Shown in pieces: positions 1 through 7,700 of a stretch of DNA of 12,206 nucleotides (position 1 is the stretch's first letter; every line of letters starts with the position of its first letter). The notes beneath the pieces are model-generated. The model saw only the letters and a program-made list of their open reading frames with translations. It was not told the DNA's origin and searched no databases. Both the position numbers and the translations under genes were made by a program. The stretch covers positions 1-12,206 of the forward strand of contig JALHOX010000091.1 in NCBI GenBank assembly GCA_022842805.1, read 5' to 3'. The DNA comes from Phycisphaerae bacterium. Its GTDB lineage: Bacteria; Planctomycetota; Phycisphaerae; UBA1845; Fen-1342.

Positions 1-1
1 C

Positions 2-2434
2 TACCTCTCCGGCGATCCGCTCGACCCCAACACCGATGCCGATGCGTTCGCCGGCCGCGAGGCGTTGAGACCTCTGGTGGCGATGCTACGCGGCGCGCAC
101 ACCCCGCCGCGCGTTGCGGCGCTCACGGGCGAGGCGGGCAGCGGGCTGACGACGGCCATGCGCTGGCTGCGCGCCGCCCTGCGCGAAAAGCCGGCCGATG
201 GGGCCAAACGCGACGAAGTGCGAATTCGAACCGCGTGGATCGACGCCCGCGCCTCCCGCGCGTTGGAGGACGAGCGCGAGCTGGCGGCGGTTTTGCTGCT
301 GGCTGCGGCCGATGTGCGCAATCTCGCGTTCGATCGCCTGCGACGCGTGGTTCGCGATTTCGGGGCCGTGCTGGGTCGCGGCTTTGCGCAGACCCTCGCG
401 GCGCGAAAGCTCGACGCCGGCACCATGGTCGCCGTGCGCGATCGGGCCGAAATGGGCTGGATCGAGTCGCAGTTTGAGTCAAACGCTGCGCCCGAGCGCA
501 CCGCCGCCGATCCGCTGCCGGTCGGCTTTTGGCGAAGCGTGGGCGACACCATCTCCGAACTGCTCGGCGAAGGCGCTCGATTGGTGCTTTTCTGCGATAT
601 GGGCGGCGGCGGCGTTTCGCAGTTAACGCAACGACTCGCGACGCTGCGCAGCTTGCCAAAGCTGGCGATCGTCGTCGGCGCCGCCGACGCCCCGGAACGC
701 GATGGAAAGGGTGGCGATCTGGATCGCGGCGGCGTCGATCTCACGATTCCGCTCAACGCCGGCAGCGGTTCGAAGGTGTGGCTGTCGGCCAAGCTGTCCC
801 AGGAGCTTTCACGCGGCGCGCTTTGGGCGGCCCTCGCAACCGAGCCGCAGACGACATTCATCGACCTGGCCCGCGAACTCGCCCGCGACAACCCGCGCGA
901 GACGATTCGGCTCATGAACGCGGCGCTGCTGGCGGCCGCGGCGGACGTGGCGCAGCGCGCCCCCGCCCGGGGCGGATTCGAATCCCGCGCGATCGCGTTT
1001 CGCAGCGGTTTGCAGCGCTACTTTCTGCGGCGGCTTCTGCACGAGCGACATCGCTTCGAAAGCGTGCTCGGCTTGCACCGCGGGCGAGAGTTTCTCATGG
1101 AGTGGTCGCGCGCCGCGCTTGCGCAGCCGGTCTCGACCGGCGTCATGGATGCGGCCGCGGCGCTGGCGAGCTCCGGCGGAGGGGAGTGGAGCGATGTGGG
1201 CGACGCACTCGAGCGCGCGATCGATCTCAGCGCGGCGCCGGCTGCGTGGCAGCGCGTCCTGCGAATCGCCGCGGATCATCCCCGCCGGGTCGAGCTGCTC
1301 GCGCTGCTGCGCGACAGCGATCTGCACGCACTGCTGCGGATTCCGCTCGAATTGCCGCTCGACGAACCCGCCGACGCCCTCGGGCTTGCGCGAAGGGCCG
1401 ATCACGCGATTCGCGAGGCCGCGCGGCGCGGAGGCCGGGCGGAGGCCGCTGAGCCCCCGTCCGACGCCGCCATCTCCGAACTGGACCTCGCCGGTTTAGA
1501 ACTCGCGACGATCGAACCCGTGGCGCGCTATCGGAGTGTGCAGCGGCTCTCCATCCGCGGCAATCCGATCGCCGAGATCGACGCCGTCGCGTCCCTGCGC
1601 GATCTCCGACAACTCGACTTGCGCGGCACGCGCGTCCGCGATCTCGCTCCGTTGGGCCACTTGCGGCGGATGCGGCGCCTACGCATCGACGATTCTGCGG
1701 TCGCCGACCTTGCGCCGATCGCTCGGCTGCGCGGTTTGCGGGTGCTGAGCGCGGCGGGGACCACGGTGCGCGATGTCGCGCCGCTGGCGGGGCTGGCCAA
1801 GCTTCGCGAGCTGGGGCTCGCGCGAACACGCGTCAGCGACATTCGCGCCATCGGGCTGCTGCCGATGCTCAAAAGGCTGAATCTAAGCGCCACGCCCGTG
1901 CGCGATGCGATTCCGCTCGTGGGGCTTACGCAACTCGAGGAATTGCGGCTGGCGACCACGGAACTCGAATTCGTCGCGCCGATCGCGCGGCTTTCCGCGC
2001 TGCGCACCCTCGACCTTTACGGGACAGGCGTCAGCGACATCAGCCGGCTCGCCGTGCTGCAAAACCTGCGACAGCTCGATCTGGGCCGCACGGCGGTCGC
2101 CGATCTCTCGGCCCTGGCGCCGCTCGCGGCGTTGCAATCGTTGAATCTCGCGGGCAGCAACGTCGTCGAACTCGCCCCTCTGGCCGAATTGCCGCGACTG
2201 GAGTGGCTGGCGGTAGGGGAGTGCGCAGTGACCGATCTGCAGCCCCTGACCCGAATTCGCAACCTGCGCGAGCTCGATGTGCGGGGCGTGGCGGAGGCGG
2301 CCTTGGCCCCGCTCCGCGGCTGCGCCTCGCTGGCGCGGGTCACGCTCAGCCCCGGTCTGCGACAGTCGCCGATCGGCGTCGCGCTGAGCGAATCGGGCGT
2401 TGAGGTCATCGAGGCGGACGATTCTCCGCGTTGA
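2..2434 (+). CDS. KAP-like P-loop NTPase with C-terminal leucine-rich repeats (5'-partial)
   Basis: The frame is open to the left edge, so the N-terminus is missing; residues are numbered from the codon at base 2. The N-terminal part resembles KAP NTPases: an acidic D/P-rich lead-in, a Walker A position GEAGSGLTT at 43-51, a TAW motif near 77-79 as in the KAP F-N-A-W strand, a hydrophobic strand LVLFCDMGG near 194-202 where Walker B belongs, and DNPRETIRLMN near 296-306, like the NPR..R.LN motif of KAP/STAND proteins. The Walker A lysine is leucine (CTG, 146-148) and the Walker B strand ends in C-D instead of D-D/D-E, so hydrolysis is doubtful. No membrane helices are seen, although many KAP proteins have them. 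From about residue 492 come leucine-rich repeats of the internalin/SDS22 style. The architecture resembles an NLR-like sensor: NTPase switch plus LRR. Function is unknown; the family call is moderate and the LRR call strong. The next gene starts 37 bp downstream on the same strand. Confidence 0.75.
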   Translation, partial: YLSGDPLDPNTDADAFAGREALRPLVAMLRGAHTPPRVAALTGEAGSGLTTAMRWLRAALREKPADGAKRDEVRIRTAWIDARASRALEDERELAAVLLLAAADVRNLAFDRLRRVVRDFGAVLGRGFAQTLAARKLDAGTMVAVRDRAEMGWIESQFESNAAPERTAADPLPVGFWRSVGDTISELLGEGARLVLFCDMGGGGVSQLTQRLATLRSLPKLAIVVGAADAPERDGKGGDLDRGGVDLTIPLNAGSGSKVWLSAKLSQELSRGALWAALATEPQTTFIDLARELARDNPRETIRLMNAALLAAAADVAQRAPARGGFESRAIAFRSGLQRYFLRRLLHERHRFESVLGLHRGREFLMEWSRAALAQPVSTGVMDAAAALASSGGGEWSDVGDALERAIDLSAAPAAWQRVLRIAADHPRRVELLALLRDSDLHALLRIPLELPLDEPADALGLARRADHAIREAARRGGRAEAAEPPSDAAISELDLAGLELATIEPVARYRSVQRLSIRGNPIAEIDAVASLRDLRQLDLRGTRVRDLAPLGHLRRMRRLRIDDSAVADLAPIARLRGLRVLSAAGTTVRDVAPLAGLAKLRELGLARTRVSDIRAIGLLPMLKRLNLSATPVRDAIPLVGLTQLEELRLATTELEFVAPIARLSALRTLDLYGTGVSDISRLAVLQNLRQLDLGRTAVADLSALAPLAALQSLNLAGSNVVELAPLAELPRLEWLAVGECAVTDLQPLTRIRNLRELDVRGVAEAALAPLRGCASLARVTLSPGLRQSPIGVALSESGVEVIEADDSPR
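1538..2329 (+). repeat. Array of twelve 22-residue leucine-rich repeats (protein-level, 66-bp period)
   Basis: Twelve consecutive units of exactly 22 codons fit the pattern L..L.L..T.V.DL.PLA.L.. with no insertions; examples are LRQLDLRGTRVRDLAPLGHL and LRTLDLYGTGVSDISRLAVL. A degenerate unit precedes the block (from about 1475) and a broken one follows it. The units differ at most non-core positions and at the DNA level, so this is an old diversified solenoid and not a recent DNA tandem duplication. Twelve to fourteen units are enough for a curved ligand-binding surface. The 22-residue period with T/N-x-V/I-x-D matches bacterial SDS22/internalin-type LRRs. Confidence 0.9.
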
Positions 2435-2471
2435 CATTCACGCCCCGTCGTCGAAGATTCGCCCCAAGCAA

Positions 2472-3344
2472 ATGGCACACGCTCCGACCATGCCCTCGCA
2501 CATGCCCTCGCACTCGCACAGCCTGCTGCGACTGCTCCATCCGCTCACGCCGTTGGCGGCGGTCTGGCGGGCCCGCGATCTCATATGGCAATTGACGGCC
2601 CGCGAGCTGTCGCAGCGCTATCGCGGCACATCGCTGGGGCTGCTCTGGTCGCTGCTGAGCCCGCTCATCACGCTGGCGATATACACCTTCGTCTTCGGCT
2701 CGATTCTCAAGCTCAAATACGACATCTCGCATACCGGCACCCAGAGCGAATACGCCCTCGCGCTCTTTGGCGGTCTGATCGTCTACAGCGTGTTTCAATC
2801 GGTCGTCGGAGCGTCGCCCACGCTCGTCCTGCAGAATCCCAGCTATGTGAAACGGGTCGTCTTTCCGCTCGAGGCGCTGCCCGTCGTTCATCTGCTCGCC
2901 GCCCTGGCCCAGTTTGCGATCAGCCTCGCCGTCCTGCTGGTCGGTTGCCTGCTGGTCTTCGGCAAGCTCAGCGCCGGAGTGTTGTGGACGCCGCTCGTGC
3001 TGTTGCCGCTCGCCATGCTGACGCTCGGCGTGTCCTGGTTTCTGGCGTCGGTCTGCGTTTACGCGCGCGATCTAACGCAACTTGTCGGCGTAGCGCTATC
3101 GCTGCTCATGCTCCTCACCCCGATCTTTTACCCGCTGAGCAATGTGCCGAAGGAGTTTCAGGCGGCATACCTGTTCTGCAATCCGCTGGCGATTCTGGTC
3201 GAGAATTCCCGCCGCGTGCTGCTCTACGGCCTGGCCCCCGACTGGCTGCCGATGCTCCTGGTGACCGTCGTCAGTTGGATCGTAATGCAGCTCGGCTTTG
3301 CCTGGTTCATGAAGACCAAGCGGGGGTTCGCCGATGTCCTCTGA
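2472..3344 (+). CDS. wzm: Polysaccharide ABC transporter permease (Wzm/TagG type)
   Basis: This is the membrane subunit of an ABC-2 exporter that moves undecaprenyl-linked polysaccharide across the inner membrane. From the ATG at 2472 it is 290 aa, slightly longer than typical Wzm (about 260-280). Family features visible are the amphipathic N-terminal segment with LTARELSQRYRGTSLGLLWS (41-60), the loop NPSYVKRVVFPLEALP (122-137), and the C-terminal tail KRGFADVL. About six membrane helices lie near 56-79, 95-118, 135-163, 169-195, 204-221 and 258-280. The frame is open upstream to a TTG at 2400 inside the preceding gene, but that extension is basic and not family-like. ATGs at 2490 and 2502 are alternative starts. 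No convincing ribosome site precedes any of them. The gene overlaps its ATPase partner by 11 bp, which implies translational coupling. The first 17 residues are rich in His, Met and Ser, which is unusual for the family. Confidence 0.93.
   Translation: MAHAPTMPSHMPSHSHSLLRLLHPLTPLAAVWRARDLIWQLTARELSQRYRGTSLGLLWSLLSPLITLAIYTFVFGSILKLKYDISHTGTQSEYALALFGGLIVYSVFQSVVGASPTLVLQNPSYVKRVVFPLEALPVVHLLAALAQFAISLAVLLVGCLLVFGKLSAGVLWTPLVLLPLAMLTLGVSWFLASVCVYARDLTQLVGVALSLLMLLTPIFYPLSNVPKEFQAAYLFCNPLAILVENSRRVLLYGLAPDWLPMLLVTVVSWIVMQLGFAWFMKTKRGFADVL
2490..2519 (+). repeat. 12-bp tandem duplication near the permease start
   Basis: The 12-mer ATGCCCTCGCAC occurs twice head to tail (2490-2501 and 2502-2513), followed by a 6-bp half copy TCGCAC (2514-2519). 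It encodes MPSH-MPSH-SH and duplicates a potential ATG start codon. The copies are identical, so the duplication is probably recent or constrained. No function is evident. Confidence 0.7.
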
Positions 3345-4629
3345 CGCACGGCCCGACGTGATCCTCAGCGCCCGCGGGCTGGGCAAACGCTACGAGATTT
3401 ACGATCGCCCCATCGATCGCCTCAAGCAAACCCTCTTCCGCGGCCGACGCCAGTTCTTTCGCGAGTTCTGGGCGTTGCGAAATTGTTCCTTCGATCTGCA
3501 TCGCGGCGAGGCGCTGGCCGTCATCGGCCGCAACGGCAGCGGCAAGAGCACGCTCCTCCAAATCCTGGCCGGGACGCTGACGCCCACCGAGGGCTCGTTC
3601 GAAACCTCCGCACGCGTGGCCGCACTGCTCGAGCTCGGTGCCGGCTTCAACCCCGAGTTCACGGGCCGCGAAAATGTCTTCGTCAACGCCGCCTTGCTCG
3701 GAATTCAGGGGGCGGAGCTCCGCCGCCGCTTCGACGAAATCGCAGCCTTCGCGGACATCGGCGATTTTCTGAATCAGCCGATCAAGACCTATTCCACCGG
3801 CATGGTCGTGCGGCTCGCGTTCGCGGTGCAGGTCTTGCTCACCCCCGACATCCTCATCGTCGACGAGGCCCTGGCGGTCGGCGACGCCGCGTTTCAGATC
3901 AAGTGCATGACGCGCATGCGCGAGCTGCTCGCCAAGGGTGTCTCGGTGCTGCTCGTGACGCACGATGTGGAGACGGTGCGATCATTCGCAGACCGGGTCA
4001 TCTGGCTCGACCACGGCGCCACGCGCGCCTTCGGCGATCCACGCGCGACCACCGCCGCCTATTTGCAGGACCTCTTCAGCGGCGCCGGATCAGCGCCGGC
4101 AGTCGCCTCAAGCGCCGCCACCGCCTCCGCCGAACTGAACGGCGCCGCCCGCCGTCTGGAGGCCCTGGGCACGCGACAGCCCATGCACCGCTGGGGGCGC
4201 GGGCAGGTGCAGGCCCAGGCCGTCTCGCTCGACAATGGCTCGACCGGCGGCAGTGTCTTCGCCCACGGCGGTCGCCTCCATATCGAGGTCGAGTTCGCCG
4301 CTCGCGAGGCCTACCGGGCCGATCATCTCGGCTTCGCCTTCGCGCTGCGGAACACCAAGGGGCTCGATATCATTGCCTACACAACCTGGGACGCCGGCGA
4401 GCGCTTTCGCGATCTTTCCGCCGGCGAGCGAATCCGCCTGGCGTTCGAGTGTCCAAACATCCTCGCGCCCGGCGAATACGCACTCGTATTGGCGGTGGAG
4501 GAAGTGCTCGGCTCCAGCCGCGTTTATCAGGACTTTGTCGAAAACGCCGTGATCTTCACCGTCGTTTCCGACCGACCCATTTTTTCGAGCGTATTGCCGA
4601 CGGTGGTCCACCGCGTGGTCACCGCCTGA
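3334..4629 (+). CDS. wzt: Polysaccharide ABC transporter ATPase with C-terminal Wzt carbohydrate-binding domain
   Basis: This is the ATP-hydrolysing subunit that powers the upstream permease; it is 431 aa, the size of Wzt proteins with a substrate-recognition domain. Seen directly: Walker A GRNGSGKST (65-73), the Wzt-type segment LLELGAGFNPEFTGRENV (98-115), signature YSTGM (153-157) in place of LSGGQ as usual in this family, Walker B ILIVDE (173-178), D-loop AVGD (181-184), and switch histidine H210. An Ala/Ser-rich linker (about 250-285) leads to a beta-rich C-terminal domain (about 290-425) that matches the Wzt_C pattern (LHIEVEF, GFAFALRNTKG, PGEYALVLAVEE). In O9a-type systems this domain binds the modified non-reducing end of the finished chain and licenses export; homo- or hetero-recognition here is inferred. 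The ATG overlaps the permease end by 11 bp, and a GGGGG tract 7 bp upstream could act as a weak ribosome site. Confidence 0.95.
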   Translation: MSSDARPDVILSARGLGKRYEIYDRPIDRLKQTLFRGRRQFFREFWALRNCSFDLHRGEALAVIGRNGSGKSTLLQILAGTLTPTEGSFETSARVAALLELGAGFNPEFTGRENVFVNAALLGIQGAELRRRFDEIAAFADIGDFLNQPIKTYSTGMVVRLAFAVQVLLTPDILIVDEALAVGDAAFQIKCMTRMRELLAKGVSVLLVTHDVETVRSFADRVIWLDHGATRAFGDPRATTAAYLQDLFSGAGSAPAVASSAATASAELNGAARRLEALGTRQPMHRWGRGQVQAQAVSLDNGSTGGSVFAHGGRLHIEVEFAAREAYRADHLGFAFALRNTKGLDIIAYTTWDAGERFRDLSAGERIRLAFECPNILAPGEYALVLAVEEVLGSSRVYQDFVENAVIFTVVSDRPIFSSVLPTVVHRVVTA

Positions 4630-4706
4630 GCGAGTAAAGTTTGAATACTCCGGCGGCGGCCCGCCCCGGAAGCGGCCGGCGTTGGCGCGGCGGCCCACAA
4701 ACCGAC

Positions 4707-4710
4707 GAGG
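4707..4710 (+). promoter_or_regulatory. Shine-Dalgarno (GAGG) selecting the GTG start at 4718
   Basis: GAGG lies 7 nt before the GTG at 4718 but only 1 nt before the ATG at 4712. Normal spacing therefore favours the GTG. This is one of the few recognisable ribosome sites in the window. Confidence 0.5.
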
Positions 4711-4717
4711 GATGCGA

Positions 4718-7700
4718 GTGGCGACGCTGACGGAGACCAATTCGCGCGCGTGGTGGGACGAGTACTTCTCGGCCCGCTGGACCGAGAACGACGGCCCCGC
4801 GCAGACGCGCTACTTCATGGAACAATTGCTCGCGCACCTGCCGCCCAACCTCCGCGCCGTCCTTTCCGATCGTTCCTTGCAGATCGCCGATTGGGGCTGT
4901 GCCTTCGGCGACGGCGTCGACTGCCTTTCCGCGACGTTTCCCAAAGCGAGCGTGACCGGGCTCGATTTCTCGGAGCGGGCCATCGACGAGGCCCGCCGCC
5001 GCTACCCCAACGCCCAGTTCGAGCAGACCACCGGCGAGGCGCTGCCGCGCACCTTCGACGTCGTGGTGACGTCGAACTGCCTGGAGCATTTCGAAGATCC
5101 GCTGGAGCTGGTGCGGACGCACCTCCGACAGACGCGCGACCTTTACATCGCGCTCGTGCCCTTCGAGGAAGAGCCGCTCTGCGAGTACCACAAGGCGCGA
5201 TTCGATCATGAAACGCTGCCCACCGAGATCGACGGCTTTCAGCGCATCCTCAGCACGACGTTCGACAGCGACCGGCGCTTTTGGCCCGGCGAGCAGTTGC
5301 TGGTGATTTACGCTTCGCCGCGCTTCATGGCGCGCTCGCGCGATCCGCTGGCCGCCGAGATCGACAAGTGGGATCGAGTCTATGAGGCGCGACCCCTCGC
5401 GCCCGAGTCCCCCACGGTCGAAGCATTCAACGAACTATTTGCGAAGCTCGTCTCCGAGTTGCTGCCCGAGGGCGGACGCCTGCTCGAGGCCGGCGCCGGC
5501 GCCGGATCCCAAAGCCTCGCTCTGGCCAAAAACCCAAAGTACCAGGTGCGCCTGCTCGATTTCTCGACCGCGGCGCTCGAATACGCCCGCAAGCGCTTCC
5601 AGGCCGAGGGGGTCGCCGCCGAGTTTGAGCAGGCCGATGTCATGTCGCCCGCCTCGGCGGATTTCGACCTCGTCTTCAACGCCGGCGTGCTGGAGCATTA
5701 CGACTTCCAGACCCAGGTCCGCTTTATCCGGGGCATGGCGAGTCGCTCGAAAAACCTCGTGCTCGTTCTCGTACCCAATCGACTCTGCTACTGGTACTGG
5801 ATCTGGCGCGTGCGCGACGCGTCGAAGGGGCTGTGGACCTATGGCGTCGAGTCGCCGCAGGTCGATCTGCGTGACGCCATGCGCGCCGCGGGCGTGCGGC
5901 CGCTGGGCCAGGCCTATCTGGCGCCGGAGTGGACCGAAGAGTTCATTCAAAATCTCGGCGAGATTCCCGCCGATCTGCGCAAGGACATCATCGAGATTCA
6001 CCGCGCGGGGCTCGTGCCGCCGGCGCAGCGCGCCTACCTGCTCGCCGCGCTGGGTACGGTCTCCGATCAGGATCCGCCGTTCTCCGAGACCTGGAACGGC
6101 AGCGTCATCACGGACGAAACCAGCCAGGCCCAACTGGCCGGCGCCCTGGCCGACGCGATTTCCCTCCGCCTGAGCGCCGAGCGCGAGGTCTCCGAGGCCC
6201 GCACCCGCGAGAGCGAACTCCGCGCCGCGCACGCCAGCCTGCGCGCCGTCTCCGAACAACTGCAAGCGCAACGGGCCCACACCGAGCTGCGCCAGGCCGA
6301 GCTGCTCACCCAACTCACCCGCGAACAGATCGAAAAGGCGGCCGCCGCGCAGCGCGAGCAGACCGCGCAGCAGCAGATCGCGGCGCTCGAGCAGCAGTTG
6401 CGCGCCGTCGAACAATCGCGTCAGGTCGCCGAGAGCCGCTTCGCCGCCGCCCGCGCCGAATTCGAGCGCCAGATCGCGGAGGCAAACGGATCGCAGAGCG
6501 AACTCGAAGCCTTGGCCCTGCGCGTCGCCGAGCTCACCGAAGAATCGCGATCCCTGCAGAAACAACTCGTCGCCCGCAACGCCGAACTCGCCGGAGCCCG
6601 ATCGAGCGAGTCCATCCACGCCCTCCGCACGATCCAGGTCCAGGAGCAGTTCGACGCCTATCGCAACCAGATGCAGAACACCTTTAACGGTGCTGCGTGG
6701 AAAGTCGCAACGCGGATTCACCGCCTGCGGCGATTCGTCGCCCCCGACGGCTCCCGGCGACATCGCGCCGTCCGCAAAGTCCTCGGCGGCACGAAGAGCG
6801 CCAAGCACGGCGTCAGAAAAATGCTCTCGGCGGTGCGCCGCCGCATCGGTCTGCCGCCCGCCATGACCTGGTATGCCTACGCCTTCGACCGTTTCAAGCG
6901 GCTGCGGGCCGAGCGCTTCCAGGGCGACCCCGCGACCATTCGCTGCGCCGCCGAGACCGGCCTGGTTTCGGTGATTCTGCCCATCTACAACGGCGCCGAC
7001 ATGATGCGCGAGTCGATCGACAGCGTCCTCGCGCAAACCTATCGCGACTTTGAATTGATCATCGTCAACGACGGTTCAAAGGACGAGACGCCGCAAATTG
7101 CCGATGAATACGCCGCCCGCGACCCGCGCGTCCGCGTTATTCACCAGGTCAATCAGAAGCTTCCCCGTGCCCTGAACAACGGCTTTCGCGCGGCCCGCGG
7201 CGAGTTTCTCACCTGGACCAGCGCCGACAATCGCTTCAAGCCCGACTTCCTCGAGAAGATGGTCGCGTGCCTGCGCCGGCATCCGATGTGGGAGTGCATC
7301 TATGCCGATCAGGACATCATCGGCGAAGACGGCAAGCCGCTGATCGGTACCAACTGGTTCGCGAACTATCAGCAACCGCCCGGCAGCGAGCACGTCTATC
7401 TCCCCAAAGACCCTTCGGAGCTGAACACCTGGGCCAACAACTACGTCGGCGCCGCGTTCATGTACCGGGCGCGCACTCCCTATCTGGTCGGCGAATACAG
7501 CCCGCGCTTGTTCGGGCTGGAGGATTACGACTACTGGATGCGGATCAACGCGCTGCTCGCGCTGCGCCATGCCGATTTCGATGGTCCGGTCTATGACTAC
7601 CGCTTCCACGACAATTCGCTGACCAGCAAGGACAAAGAGCTCAAGATCACGCAGCGCCGCACGCAGATGATGGTCTTCGACGACTGTCGGCGCAACATGT

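Noticed and set aside
1538..2329. 66-bp periodicity considered as a DNA tandem repeat or CRISPR-like array.
   Set aside because: The periodicity is a 22-codon protein pattern; DNA units are diverged, in frame throughout, and have no identical repeat/spacer structure.
4641..4646. TTGAAT in the gap before the giant gene considered as a -35 box.
   Set aside because: The sequence 16-18 bp downstream is all G/C with no -10-like hexamer.
4652..4665. Small inverted repeat GGCGG/CCGCC with a 4-nt loop after the wzt gene, considered as a terminator.
   Set aside because: Five GC pairs in GC-rich DNA with no T-tract are easily due to chance; the 88-bp gap (4630-4717) otherwise shows only the GAGG ribosome site.
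4108..4740. A minus-strand frame opposite the Wzt C-terminus and the start of the giant gene.
   Set aside because: The opposite strand has clear Wzt_C-like sequence; this frame shows no family features.
5435..7036. A 533-codon open frame on the minus strand opposite the methyltransferase/coiled-coil part of the giant gene.
   Set aside because: It is antisense to clearly coding sequence, has a Gly/Ala/Arg-rich composition without recognisable motifs, and long antisense frames are expected where GC-biased codons make stops rare.
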